A stretch of 64,000 nucleotides of DNA from positions 62,001-126,000 of the forward strand of contig NZ_FWWV01000002.1 of NCBI RefSeq assembly GCF_900176075.1, written 5' to 3'. Source of the stretch: Pasteurella testudinis DSM 23072 (GTDB lineage Bacteria; Pseudomonadota; Gammaproteobacteria; Enterobacterales; Pasteurellaceae). How positions within the stretch are numbered: the first letter of the stretch is position 1; each line of letters begins with the position of its first letter. The translations under genes and the position numbers were made by a program. Positions 46,458-54,928 of this stretch are shown here, one piece after another. The notes under the pieces were generated by a model. That model searched no databases. It worked only from the letters and a program-made list of their open reading frames with translations, and was not told the DNA's origin.

Positions 46458-47618
46458 ATGGAGAATAAACCTAAAACTGGTGAAGAAATCGCTGCTGAAG
46501 CTATTCAACGGATAACGACGCGCATTAATAGTTTCCCACGATCTAAAGTTCACCTTGTTGGCAAACGGGAAAATATCGCTCCGTTCACACGAGTTGGTGA
46601 TACAATCAAGCATAAAAGCCTTCTAGGAGCAACTACTGGAGCAATTGTAGGTGGCATTATTTCATCTTCGCCTTATATTCTCGCAGGCTTTCTAGGTCCA
46701 TTTGGAGCCGCTGCTCGTATCGGTTTTATGCTATTTGAAGCAAGCCGATCTCTTAATACGAAAACATCGCAAACCCGTGAACCAGATTGGGCTGAAAAAG
46801 CTGCAGAAGCAACACGTAAATTCGTAGACAACTGTTTATCTGGTGAGGACGGATATATTACACAAGGTTCAAATTCAATCTTTATCAATGGTAAACCAGC
46901 TGCATTTGCTGGTTTAAATAATTCCATAAACTGCAATAACCACAGTCTTAAAGTCATCGCCTCAGGTAGTGAAACAGTGTTCCTACACAATCAATCTGCA
47001 GCACGGGAAGGTGATTGTACAAGCTGTGGTGCAAAAATTATGACCGGCTCACCCAATGTCTTCATTGGTTCAGGTAATGCTATTGTAACTGATATTGAAG
47101 AAGAGTTTTCACCTCGAGAGAAAGCTCTTCTTGTGGCTATAGAAATGTCTTCTCCTCCTTCAATATCTTCAATGAGAAAAGGATTAGGAAAGATTCAACT
47201 AGGATTAAATGATATAAAAGCAGAAGCTAAAAATTTTATTAAATCTGAGCTTTCAACTGAAAAACTAAACTTAGCAAAAATTAATGATAAGAAAAGAATG
47301 ACACTAAAGAATAATTCAAAAAGAGGAAAAAAAAGAGAACATGAAGTAAAAAGGGAATTACTCAAAGAAGGATATAACATTCTAGGTAGTCAAGTATCAG
47401 TTAAAACTGAATATTCTAGAAGGGTTATAGATCATATGGTTAAAAAAGATGATATTATTTCTGCGATTGAAGTGAAAAGTGGTAATGCAAAAAGAAGCAG
47501 CCTACAAATTTTAAAAGATAATTCAATGGCTAAAACTGGAGCTAAAGTTATTGGAAAAAATGCACCAGACAACCTAAAAAATAAAGTAATAACAATAGAA
47601 ACAACTGTAAGGAATTAA
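46458..47618 (+). CDS. PAAR-domain protein with C-terminal PD-(D/E)xK-like nuclease toxin (T6SS effector candidate)
   Basis: 386 residues from the ATG at 46458 (an upstream TTG at 46428 is unlikely). Order: N-terminal helix; PAAR region about 44-215 with FTRVGDTIKH, SNSIFINGKPAAFAG, QSAAREGDCTSCGAKI and TGSPNVFIGSG; it is interrupted at 55-92 by two Gly-rich hydrophobic helices; a lysine-rich linker; toxin domain about 285-386. The toxin has the restriction-endonuclease-like series GKKREHEVKREL (Glu), RRVIDHMV (Asp325) and IEVKSG (Glu338, Lys340). PAAR proteins cap the type VI spike and carry toxins into rival cells. No T6SS genes are in the window. The DNA is much richer in A+T than neighbours and holds no uptake signal, a sign of transfer. 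Confidence 0.85.
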   Translation: MENKPKTGEEIAAEAIQRITTRINSFPRSKVHLVGKRENIAPFTRVGDTIKHKSLLGATTGAIVGGIISSSPYILAGFLGPFGAAARIGFMLFEASRSLNTKTSQTREPDWAEKAAEATRKFVDNCLSGEDGYITQGSNSIFINGKPAAFAGLNNSINCNNHSLKVIASGSETVFLHNQSAAREGDCTSCGAKIMTGSPNVFIGSGNAIVTDIEEEFSPREKALLVAIEMSSPPSISSMRKGLGKIQLGLNDIKAEAKNFIKSELSTEKLNLAKINDKKRMTLKNNSKRGKKREHEVKRELLKEGYNILGSQVSVKTEYSRRVIDHMVKKDDIISAIEVKSGNAKRSSLQILKDNSMAKTGAKVIGKNAPDNLKNKVITIETTVRN

Positions 47619-47619
47619 T

Positions 47620-48048
47620 ATGAAATATGATGATATAAAATGGCATCTTAATGAGGATTATCCAAATGATTTGCCTGTTAACAATGCTTTAACTCATATG
47701 GGATTATTTATGCATTGGATTATTAATAATGATTTAACAAGCTGTTTATTAAAGGAAAATTTTCAAAGAGAAATCGAACAAGTTAAAAGCAACCAAATCA
47801 CTGGCTCTGAATTTATTCAAAAATGTTGTGATGAAAAACTGACGTCAGACGACTTTAATACTAATGGAAATGAATTTGCACAATATTATTATTCTTCCGA
47901 TAAATATTTTGATGATTATGTTGATCACTCAAACCCTAACTTACCGACAATATTTCATGAGCCAAACAACCTAGAAAAATATAATGAAATTTCAAATATT
48001 ATATCTAAAAGATATAATGAATTTTTAAATAAAAATTTAAAAATGTAA
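47620..48048 (+). CDS. Probable immunity protein to the PAAR-linked nuclease
   Basis: 142 residues, acidic, no signal peptide or membrane helix, so cytosolic, where a DNase would act. It begins two bases after the toxin stop codon with the RBS inside the toxin end (AAGGAATTAAT), the usual toxin-immunity coupling. The N-terminal pattern DDIKWHLNEDYPNDLPVNNA, THMGLFMHWII, GSEFIQKCCDEKLTSDDFN and YYYSSDKYFDDY resembles a family of small immunity-like proteins I know only by pattern (possibly DUF7832). Base composition is as AT-rich as the toxin gene. Its role is inferred from position. Confidence 0.72.
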   Translation: MKYDDIKWHLNEDYPNDLPVNNALTHMGLFMHWIINNDLTSCLLKENFQREIEQVKSNQITGSEFIQKCCDEKLTSDDFNTNGNEFAQYYYSSDKYFDDYVDHSNPNLPTIFHEPNNLEKYNEISNIISKRYNEFLNKNLKM

Positions 48049-48092
48049 AAGCAAATATTTTACCACTAGCTATTAGGCAAAAAGGAACAAAC

Positions 48093-48446
48093 GTGCAAAA
48101 ACATAAGGGCTTCACCCATTTAGTCAAAGCCACCGGCTATTCGATTAAAGGCTTAAAACAAGCCGTAACCGAAACCGCATTTCAACATGAATTGATTATG
48201 GCGGTGGTGCTGATTCCGGCGGCATTCTGGCTGGGCGAAAGTGCGGTCGAATGGGCATTGATGATCGGCTCGGTATTGTTAGTACTGATTGTCGAATTGC
48301 TCAACAGCGCGATTGAATCAGTGGTCGATCGGGTCGGCACGGAATACCACGAACTGTCCGGCAGAGCCAAAGATCTCGGCTCGGCGGCGGTGACAATGGC
48401 GTTAGCGATCATGACCATAACCTGGTTGTTACTTATTTTCGCTTGA
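48093..48446 (+). CDS. dgkA: Diacylglycerol kinase
   Basis: 117 residues from a GTG at 48093 with AAAGGA seven bases before. Three membrane helices and the signature VELLNSAIESVVDRVG (about 67-82, with the catalytic Glu and Asp) are intact. It phosphorylates diacylglycerol made during membrane-derived glycan and lipopolysaccharide modification. In Haemophilus it directly follows relA; here the toxin-immunity module separates them. It overlaps or abuts the next gene. Confidence 0.97.
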   Translation: MQKHKGFTHLVKATGYSIKGLKQAVTETAFQHELIMAVVLIPAAFWLGESAVEWALMIGSVLLVLIVELLNSAIESVVDRVGTEYHELSGRAKDLGSAAVTMALAIMTITWLLLIFA

Positions 48447-48454
48447 GACCACCC

Positions 48455-49207
48455 ATGCTGACGATCCAATTGCAACAGCAATCTTATTCCTTGCCGCTAG
48501 CCGAAGGCTTGTTGTCCGGTTATTTTACCTTGGACGAGAATTGGCGCGATTTGGATTATGCCAACGGTGGCAACGCGCTTTTCCTTGACCTTGTGCTGAC
48601 CTATCGTGTACCACGCCAATATATTGATGATTTTTATCGGCTTTATTTTATTGATTTGGAAGAACGCAGCGACGGTTATGTGATTGATGAAGATAATCTG
48701 CCGTTATTGCGGTTGGAAATCCCTATCAATCGTACCGAGTTCGATTTCGAGCATAATAAAACGATCATACTTGGCAATTTGCCCCGTTTTCCACAACTGA
48801 CCGATCTGGCACATCAAAAACTGGATAATACTATTTTAGAAAAATCCGGTTTTTTCTTCTCGTCTTTTGCCAATGCGCAACTGGCACAGTTTGAGTTTGG
48901 GCAAGCCGGTGCGCAGGCAGTTGATTTGACACTCAGCGGCAAAGCCAGCGACGGGCGCGGCGAGCTGCATTTCCAGCTGACGGAAAGCCAAATTCCGTTT
49001 AAACTGGCTGCCAAAATAATCGGCTATGCCGATCAATTTGTCGGCAAAGACATCGAGGCGCGGGCAGCTGAAATCCGCGCTTGCTTTGCCGACATTTACG
49101 ATCAGCAACACTATATCGCCGAAAGCGTACAAGTGTCCGACCAGCAATATTTAGGTATAGAAATCACCTTCCGGCAAAAACATAACGTCTGCGGCATCAC
49201 GCCCTAA
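48455..49207 (+). CDS. Conserved-looking protein of unknown function
   Basis: 250 residues from the ATG at 48455; a TTG at 48443 overlapping the dgkA stop is a less likely start. It has no signal peptide or membrane helix and is acidic (for example DLEERSDGYVIDEDNLPL). Patterns suggest mixed alpha/beta cytosolic folding. It begins eight bases after dgkA, so it is probably co-transcribed. I do not recognise the family. The codon use is like that of the core genes around it, not like the AT-rich module upstream. Confidence 0.75.
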   Translation: MLTIQLQQQSYSLPLAEGLLSGYFTLDENWRDLDYANGGNALFLDLVLTYRVPRQYIDDFYRLYFIDLEERSDGYVIDEDNLPLLRLEIPINRTEFDFEHNKTIILGNLPRFPQLTDLAHQKLDNTILEKSGFFFSSFANAQLAQFEFGQAGAQAVDLTLSGKASDGRGELHFQLTESQIPFKLAAKIIGYADQFVGKDIEARAAEIRACFADIYDQQHYIAESVQVSDQQYLGIEITFRQKHNVCGITP

Positions 49208-49280
49208 CCGGCTGTTAGATCAAGCATAATGGCGCTGTTCCCAAGCCGGCAACCGCAGCCGAACGCCATTTCTGCCGTCA

Positions 49281-49314
49281 CTGTCATAAAACTGTCATAT
49301 TTCTTTGCTACACT
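49281..49314 (+). promoter_or_regulatory. Pho box with PhoB-type promoter
   Basis: CTGTCATAAAACTGTCAT (49281-49298) matches the PhoB-binding consensus (two CTGTCA repeats, 11 bases apart) in full, and TACACT (49309-49314) lies ten bases on as -10, the arrangement of PhoB-dependent promoters, where the Pho box replaces the -35. A degenerate third repeat (CTGCCGTCA) precedes it. Confidence 0.88.
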
Positions 49315-49349
49315 TTGCACGATTTTAAACAGATTGAAGATGACAACCT

Positions 49350-50507
49350 ATGAATACCGTTCAAACCGCACCGCATACGTTACCCGGCGCCTCTTCCAAA
49401 AACTGGCAAGCCTGGTTATTGGTCGCTATCCTAATTTACCTGCTTTTAGCCGCCGTCGGCGCAATCGGCAACGGCTTTAAAATCGCCACCGGCAGCAACG
49501 CCAAAGAATTATTCAGTTTTGCCTCGAATCCGTTCGTTGCGCTGATTGTCGGTATCGTTACCACCGCATTGATTCAAAGCTCCAGCACCGTAACCTCGAT
49601 TATCGTCGGTATGGTGGCAGGCGGCTTACCGGTCAGCATGGCGATTCCTATGGTGATGGGAGCGAATATCGGCACTTCGCTGACCAGCACCATCGTCAGC
49701 CTCGGACATATTAAAAGCCCCGACGAATTCCGCCGCGCCTTCTCCGCCGCCACGGTACACGACAGTTTTAACATTCTCGCCGTGGCGATTTTGCTACCGC
49801 TGGAATTGCTGTTCCAACCGTTGCAAAAAGCCTCTGCCTATCTGGCGCAACTGTTTGTTTCCGACAGCAACATGAGCATGAGCGGCATGAATTTTATGAA
49901 AACCTTGCTGGCACCTGCCGATAACCTGTTAAAACTGCTGACCGGCTGGTTGCCCGGAATCTGGTCCGGATTATTGCTGATTGTGCTGGGCGTGGTGCTG
50001 ATTCTATTTGTCGTCAGCCAAATCGGTAAAGTCTTGCGCAAAGTGATGGTCGGCAAGGCAAAAGACGTATTGAATGCCGCAGTTGGTCGCGGACCGGTTT
50101 CCGGTATGTTGTCGGGCACGTTAATCACCGTGATGGTGCAATCCTCTTCCACCACCACCGCCCTGATCGTACCGATGGCAGGCACCGGCGTGTTCACTCT
50201 GAAACAGGTCTATCCGTTCACCCTCGGTACCAATATCGGCACCACCGTGACCGCACTTTTGGCAGCCACTGCCATTTCCGGCCCTGCGGCACAAGTCGCC
50301 TTGCAGATCGCGTTGGTACATCTGCTGTTCAATGTGTTCGGTATCGGGCTGATTTACGTTTTGCCGTTATTGCGACAAGTTCCGGTTATTATGGCCACCA
50401 CCCTCGCCGAATGGGGTTTAAAAAATAAAATGTATGTGTTTGCTTATATGTTTGGTGTTTTCTTTGCTATTCCACTCCTGATCATCGCTATCGGACAACT
50501 TTTATAA
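49350..50507 (+). CDS. Na+/phosphate cotransporter (NptA/PNaS family)
   Basis: 385 residues, about nine membrane helices. Two inverted-repeat halves each carry the QSSS motif: TALIQSSSTVTSIIVGMVAGG (near 75) and ITVMVQSSSTTTALIVP (near 255); TNIGTTVTALLAA and ANIGTSLTSTIV are also typical. These proteins take up inorganic phosphate with sodium. The PhoU-like tail of longer family members is absent. It is first in a three-gene operon under a Pho box, so it is probably made when phosphate is scarce. Confidence 0.93.
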   Translation: MNTVQTAPHTLPGASSKNWQAWLLVAILIYLLLAAVGAIGNGFKIATGSNAKELFSFASNPFVALIVGIVTTALIQSSSTVTSIIVGMVAGGLPVSMAIPMVMGANIGTSLTSTIVSLGHIKSPDEFRRAFSAATVHDSFNILAVAILLPLELLFQPLQKASAYLAQLFVSDSNMSMSGMNFMKTLLAPADNLLKLLTGWLPGIWSGLLLIVLGVVLILFVVSQIGKVLRKVMVGKAKDVLNAAVGRGPVSGMLSGTLITVMVQSSSTTTALIVPMAGTGVFTLKQVYPFTLGTNIGTTVTALLAATAISGPAAQVALQIALVHLLFNVFGIGLIYVLPLLRQVPVIMATTLAEWGLKNKMYVFAYMFGVFFAIPLLIIAIGQLL

Positions 50508-50518
50508 GGAAACAGATT

Positions 50519-50734
50519 ATGACACTGCAAACCATTCGTGAAAAAGAACAGAAAATTCAGGAATTAAAACAAGCTCTGGCGGATTTGGAAAGCAAATTGC
50601 AAGCGGATATCGAAGACAGCCAGCATGAAATCATCGACGAGGTCGAAACCTATTTCAATGCGGTCGAAACCAAATACAGCAGCCTGAAAACCTTTTGGGA
50701 AAGTTTTATGGCTGAAAAAAGAAAAAAAGGCTAA
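50519..50734 (+). CDS. 71-residue coiled-coil protein of the phosphate operon
   Basis: 71 residues, highly charged: heptad-rich TIREKEQKIQELKQALADLE and a second helix about 36-65 (IIDEVETYFNAVETKYSSLK) ending in lysines. No signal peptide. RBS AAGGA nine bases upstream. It starts 11 bases after the transporter stop and ends 12 bases before the PstS-like gene, so it is translated from the same PhoB-controlled transcript. A PhoU-like modulator of the transporter would be plausible but nothing in the sequence shows it. Unknown function. Confidence 0.82.
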   Translation: MTLQTIREKEQKIQELKQALADLESKLQADIEDSQHEIIDEVETYFNAVETKYSSLKTFWESFMAEKRKKG

Positions 50735-50746
50735 ACGAGGTTTGTT

Positions 50747-51682
50747 ATGCGTAAAAGCAACGTATTCACGGTATTCACCCTTGCCGCCGCCGTATTGGCA
50801 AGCGTCGGCTGCGACAATGATAAAACCAGCAATGTGGAAATTAGCGCCGATACGCTGATTATCGACGGTTCCAGCACGGTTTATCCCATCAGTAAAGAGG
50901 CCGCCGAACGTTTCTTGCGCCGCAACAAAAACGCCAGTATCTCGGTCAAATTCTCCGGCAGCGGCGCAGGTTTCCAGCTGTTTTGCAGCGGGCAAAGCGA
51001 TATTAACGACGCTTCACGCCCGATGAACGACAAAGAAAAAGCCTTATGCGCCCAAAACGGCATTGCCTATACCGCACTTCCGCTTGCGGTCGATACTATT
51101 GCCGTGGTCACGCATCTGAAGAACGATTGGGCAAACGACCTCAGCGTTGCCGAATTAAAAACGATTTGGCAGAAAGCCGCCGAAGGCAAGATAACCCACT
51201 GGAACCAAGTGCGGTCAGGTTTTCCGGACAAACCGCTGGCGTTATATGGTCGCGGACAGGCTTCCGGCACTTACGACTATTTCACCGATAAAATCAACGG
51301 TGAAGCCGGCGTCAGCCGCAGCGACTACACCGCGTCGGAAAACGAAGAAGAGTTGGTGGAAAAAATCGCCAACGAGCCGAATGCGCTCGCGTTCTTCGGC
51401 ATCGGCGCCTATCACCGCCATTGGCAAGAATTGAAACTGCTGGCAATCGACAACGGTAACGGTGCGGTCGCCCCGTCGCTGCAAACCGCCGCCGACGGCA
51501 GTTACCAACCGCTCACCCGTAAGTTGTATTTGTATGTCAACAATGCGTCGTTAGAGGATAAGCAAGATCTTAAACCGTTCTTGCAACACTACTACGGCAA
51601 CTTGCGTACTTGGCTGCACTTCACCGGCTATATGCCGCTGCACAACAGCGATTATCAAGCGGTGCTGCAACAGTTGCAATAA
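50747..51682 (+). CDS. PstS-like phosphate-binding protein, probable lipoprotein
   Basis: 311 residues. Signal peptide ending near VGCDND (Cys22); the -3 residue is Ser, so lipid attachment is likely but unproved. Phosphate-site motifs of the PstS family are present: IDGSSTVYPISKEAAERF, SGSGAGFQLFCSGQSDINDASRPM and YGRGQASGTYDYF. It binds phosphate in the periplasm. No pstCAB genes are adjacent; it shares a Pho-box operon with a Na/Pi cotransporter. It may serve a Pst system encoded elsewhere or act in phosphate sensing. Confidence 0.9.
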   Translation: MRKSNVFTVFTLAAAVLASVGCDNDKTSNVEISADTLIIDGSSTVYPISKEAAERFLRRNKNASISVKFSGSGAGFQLFCSGQSDINDASRPMNDKEKALCAQNGIAYTALPLAVDTIAVVTHLKNDWANDLSVAELKTIWQKAAEGKITHWNQVRSGFPDKPLALYGRGQASGTYDYFTDKINGEAGVSRSDYTASENEEELVEKIANEPNALAFFGIGAYHRHWQELKLLAIDNGNGAVAPSLQTAADGSYQPLTRKLYLYVNNASLEDKQDLKPFLQHYYGNLRTWLHFTGYMPLHNSDYQAVLQQLQ

Positions 51683-51702
51683 CCGCACTTTACCCTTGCA
51701 TT

Positions 51703-51747
51703 AAAACCCCCACCGCCACTGAGAAATATCGAAGTGCGGTGGGGTTG
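51703..51747 (+). terminator. GC-rich hairpin after the phosphate operon
   Basis: AACCCCCACCGCCACT (51705-51720) and AGTGCGGTGGGGTT (51733-51746) pair over most of their length; a USS forms part of the right arm. Only TGCGTTTCT follows, so termination may be incomplete. Confidence 0.55.
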
Positions 51748-51861
51748 CGTTTCTACGCCACCGTTGGCAACGACTGATATAGCGACACTGAAGTACGGTT
51801 TGCCATTGCGCTGCAGAATCAGTAAACTCCGATAAATAGCAAAGAAACACCGGAGGAGAAG

Positions 51862-53418
51862 ATGTCATATCATGCCGTGGAAGATTTTGTCGAGCAGTGC
51901 GTCCGGCTGGTCGCTGCCAGCGCACTGTCCGCCTGCGCTAAACGCCGCCTGTTTTATCATCTCTATCACCTGCAAAACAGCTTTGATTGCAGCTACACCG
52001 TATTGCGCTGCTTGCCCGAATTGATGCAATACGGTTTTATCCGCAAATTGCCGCTGGCGCAGCACCCTGATTTTCATCGCTATCCCGATTACTTTGCCGC
52101 ACACGCTGCGGTCGACAGCACTTGGCTGGCTGCGGATGTCGCAAATCCCACTGATGAAGCGGTGTTTTCATTATTTGAAAACGGCGCACATTGGATCTTA
52201 CCGCAATTCGGCAGCCACCTCTGGACGCGTTTGTATGCCGACGGCGTGATCGATGAGGCCGGCGAAACTCTCGCTACACTGCCGCTAGCCGAATTGATCT
52301 TGCAAATCGTACAACTCGCTCATTCCGCGCAGGATGAGATTCTGATGAAAGAAGCCTACCTGCTGTTTATCGAATGCTGGCAAGAAGGCATTACGTTGGA
52401 TGCAAGCCCATTTTCCCGTCATTTTGACGATTGGTTAAACGACCCGACCTTGCTCGCTTTACGCGAATGGGCGGTGACGCACCAGCTGCTAAATATCCGC
52501 CGCCAAGACACCTCGCTCAACCGCACTTCGCTGTCTCATGAACTCAATTATGCCGACACGCCCGACGCTGAAGCCATTGTCCGCTGGTTACTGGATTTGA
52601 AAACAACACCCGCAGCCATCGCCGCCAAGCTGGCAAAAGCCCACCTCATGCAACAGCGGGTAGATGAAAATCTGACGCAAACCGCACATTTTCTCGAAAA
52701 CCAAATGAATAAAAACGGCTGGCAGTTCGCCTCCGCCGGTTCTGACGCCGAAGGCAAATATTATGATTGGTTGTGGTATCGCGACAATGGCGAACAGCAG
52801 CGGATTTTGTTGAAGCTATCGCTTACCCGTCACCATAAGCAGCTGTATGCCCGTTTGTCTATGCAGCACCCGCTGTTATTGCAGTGGCAACAGCGCAGCC
52901 CAAGCACCGACAGTACCGATTTTCATTTCAAAAGCGACATCGACAGCCTGCTACCCGAGCAAACTAACCGCAATAAAGAAAAAGTCGCTTTCGGTTGGCA
53001 CTACGATTTGAGTCGATCATGGTCTCTGTTACAGAAAAAACTGCTCGACAGCGTACTGGCTGATATCCACACCTGTTTGCCGCTCTTTGAAGCCAAAATC
53101 CGCCGCTATTTTCCACAAGACTTTTTTAGCAGAAGTGCCGCAGATTACATTGCGCTGTTTGATAGCGAGCAAGAAGCCATGCCGAATTGCCTGATTATTC
53201 ATTCGCTGGAGAATATTTTATTGCTGCTGATGTTTCATGCCATGCAAACGGACGACCACATACAGGCACAAACCTTGGCAGCTGAATTTCAGCAACGTTA
53301 TCCGCAATTAAAACTCAGCAGCCGTTGGGCGCAAATTCAGCCGTTTCTTGAGGCGGTGTCACAAGGCAACAGCGCACCATTGCCGCCGTTCGGCAGTGGT
53401 TTTTATCACAAATTATGA
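51862..53418 (+). CDS. 518-residue protein of unknown function
   Basis: 518 residues from the ATG at 51862, with a strong ribosome site (GGAGGAGA). No signal peptide or membrane helix; rich in Leu, Gln, His and Trp and predicted mainly helical (for example AVEDFVEQCVRLVAASALSA and IAAKLAKAHLMQQRVDENL). A central more polar region (about 285-345, KYYDWLWYRDNGEQQRIL) could be a separate domain. I recognise no catalytic motif. Codon use and one USS core (near 52521) point to a resident gene, not a recent arrival. It lies 179 bases behind the phosphate operon and converges on yeaK. Confidence 0.82.
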   Translation: MSYHAVEDFVEQCVRLVAASALSACAKRRLFYHLYHLQNSFDCSYTVLRCLPELMQYGFIRKLPLAQHPDFHRYPDYFAAHAAVDSTWLAADVANPTDEAVFSLFENGAHWILPQFGSHLWTRLYADGVIDEAGETLATLPLAELILQIVQLAHSAQDEILMKEAYLLFIECWQEGITLDASPFSRHFDDWLNDPTLLALREWAVTHQLLNIRRQDTSLNRTSLSHELNYADTPDAEAIVRWLLDLKTTPAAIAAKLAKAHLMQQRVDENLTQTAHFLENQMNKNGWQFASAGSDAEGKYYDWLWYRDNGEQQRILLKLSLTRHHKQLYARLSMQHPLLLQWQQRSPSTDSTDFHFKSDIDSLLPEQTNRNKEKVAFGWHYDLSRSWSLLQKKLLDSVLADIHTCLPLFEAKIRRYFPQDFFSRSAADYIALFDSEQEAMPNCLIIHSLENILLLLMFHAMQTDDHIQAQTLAAEFQQRYPQLKLSSRWAQIQPFLEAVSQGNSAPLPPFGSGFYHKL

Positions 53419-53432
53419 ATGGTTGATTGTTT

Positions 53433-53927
53433 TTAGACGGCAGTGCAGATAAAACCAATTTGTTTTGGTTGGGCAATACGGAAATAATCTTGGGTGTTCA
53501 AAATAATCGAACGTTCCAAAGTGCCGGCGTTGAATGCCAATTCGGAATAACGTTCGGCAAGGCTGGGATCAGCGATTAATACTAACTGCGGATGAAAACT
53601 GAACGGCGGAATGGCACCGAATACGCAGTCGGTTAAGGCCATCACTTCCGCCGGGCTGGATAACGAAGCTTTATGCGCGCCGAACGCCGCGGCAATTTTT
53701 GCCAGATCCGCTTGCCGATCCGCCGGCAAGATTGCCAATACCATCTGTTTCACCCCGTTACCCTTCAGGGTACATACCAACGCTTTCGCCCCCTGTCCGA
53801 GCTCGGTGCCGCGCAGCTTCGCCACGTCCTCTGATTTTCCGGCGGAGAGGTGTTCAACCACGCGGTAACGGGCTTGGTTTTGCTCAAGCAATGCAACGAC
53901 TTGTTGGAACGTATCTTGCGACATCAT
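53433..53927 (-). CDS. yeaK: YeaK-type mischarged aminoacyl-tRNA deacylase
   Basis: 164 residues; start at 53927 or the next codon, also ATG. A free-standing YbaK/ProRS-editing fold: RVVEHLSAGKSEDVAKLRGT, GQGAKALVCTLKGNG and VFGAIPPFSFHPQLVL follow the E. coli YeaK sequence closely (from memory). It removes wrongly attached amino acids from tRNA in trans. ProS with its own editing domain is encoded at 27388. It is separated from ftsX by 53 bases holding a USS. Confidence 0.92.
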   Translation of the reverse strand: MMSQDTFQQVVALLEQNQARYRVVEHLSAGKSEDVAKLRGTELGQGAKALVCTLKGNGVKQMVLAILPADRQADLAKIAAAFGAHKASLSSPAEVMALTDCVFGAIPPFSFHPQLVLIADPSLAERYSELAFNAGTLERSIILNTQDYFRIAQPKQIGFICTAV

Positions 53928-53980
53928 TTTTCCTGCGACGGGCTAAAGTGCGGTTTGAACAAGATAAAAGGAACAAATCA

Positions 53981-54916
53981 TTATTGCCCTTCATCCAAAC
54001 GGTTGATATGTTTCTTCGCCGCAATCCAAGCGCCGCACCAGCCGGTGAACGCCGCCAGCATGATGATAAACAGGGTTTCAATCAAATTGATCCCGTTCAA
54101 TTCATATTTGACCGCGAAAATATCGGCGACATAGGCAATCGCCGTAGAAAAATAGGCTATCGTCACCGCACTTAACAGCGCCGCCAAGATGCCGCCGATA
54201 ATGCCGTAGATTAAGCCGGTGTATAAAAACGGACGCAGAATAAAATGTTCGGTTGCGCCGAGCAGTTTCATCACTTCGATATTGGCACGGCTGCTGTACA
54301 CATCGGAACGGATACTATTGCCGATAACCAAAATCACCGCCAACAACATTAACAGCGTGCACACCACCGCAATCCGCCCTGCCAGCCAAGTGATTGCGCC
54401 CAGCTTTTCCAGCCAGTCGCTGTCTAACCGCACTTCGTCAACGCCTTTGACTTTGGCAAGGCTCATGCGCAGATCCGCCAGCTTATTTGCCTGCTGATAT
54501 TCCTCCTCCGGCGTGACCATCACCACCGCCGGCAACGGGTTATCGTCCAATAGCTCCAATTCACTACCGAAACCCGACCACGCACGGAACTCCTCCAAAC
54601 TCTGTTGGCGTGAAATATAACTCAACGAAGCAACGCCGTTTTGTTGACGCAATTTGTCCGCCACCAGATTGGCATCGGCTTCGCTTAGGGTTTTATCCAA
54701 ATACACGCTGATTTGCGACTCCGGATAGAATTCGGTTGCGGCTTGCTTGGTATTTTTCCATAACAAATAGCTAATGGTCGGAATGGTCAGCGAAACCGCA
54801 ATCACCAACACGGTCAACAGCGTGCCGACCCGTTTTAACCATAAATCGGCAAACACCGATTTCAACACATACTGGGTTTGCATCCAAAAAGGCGCTTGTA
54901 AACGACGTGAATTCAT
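53981..54916 (-). CDS. ftsX: Cell division protein FtsX
   Basis: 311 residues with four membrane helices (about 32-55, 185-205, 232-255, 278-300) and a periplasmic loop between helices 1 and 2 (LSYISRQQSLEEFRAWSGFGSELELLDDNPLPA) that signals to peptidoglycan hydrolase activators. RBS GGAG. It forms an ABC-like complex with FtsE encoded just upstream (gap 12 bases). Confidence 0.97.
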   Translation of the reverse strand: MNSRRLQAPFWMQTQYVLKSVFADLWLKRVGTLLTVLVIAVSLTIPTISYLLWKNTKQAATEFYPESQISVYLDKTLSEADANLVADKLRQQNGVASLSYISRQQSLEEFRAWSGFGSELELLDDNPLPAVVMVTPEEEYQQANKLADLRMSLAKVKGVDEVRLDSDWLEKLGAITWLAGRIAVVCTLLMLLAVILVIGNSIRSDVYSSRANIEVMKLLGATEHFILRPFLYTGLIYGIIGGILAALLSAVTIAYFSTAIAYVADIFAVKYELNGINLIETLFIIMLAAFTGWCGAWIAAKKHINRLDEGQ

Positions 54917-54928
54917 CTGTTGCCACTC

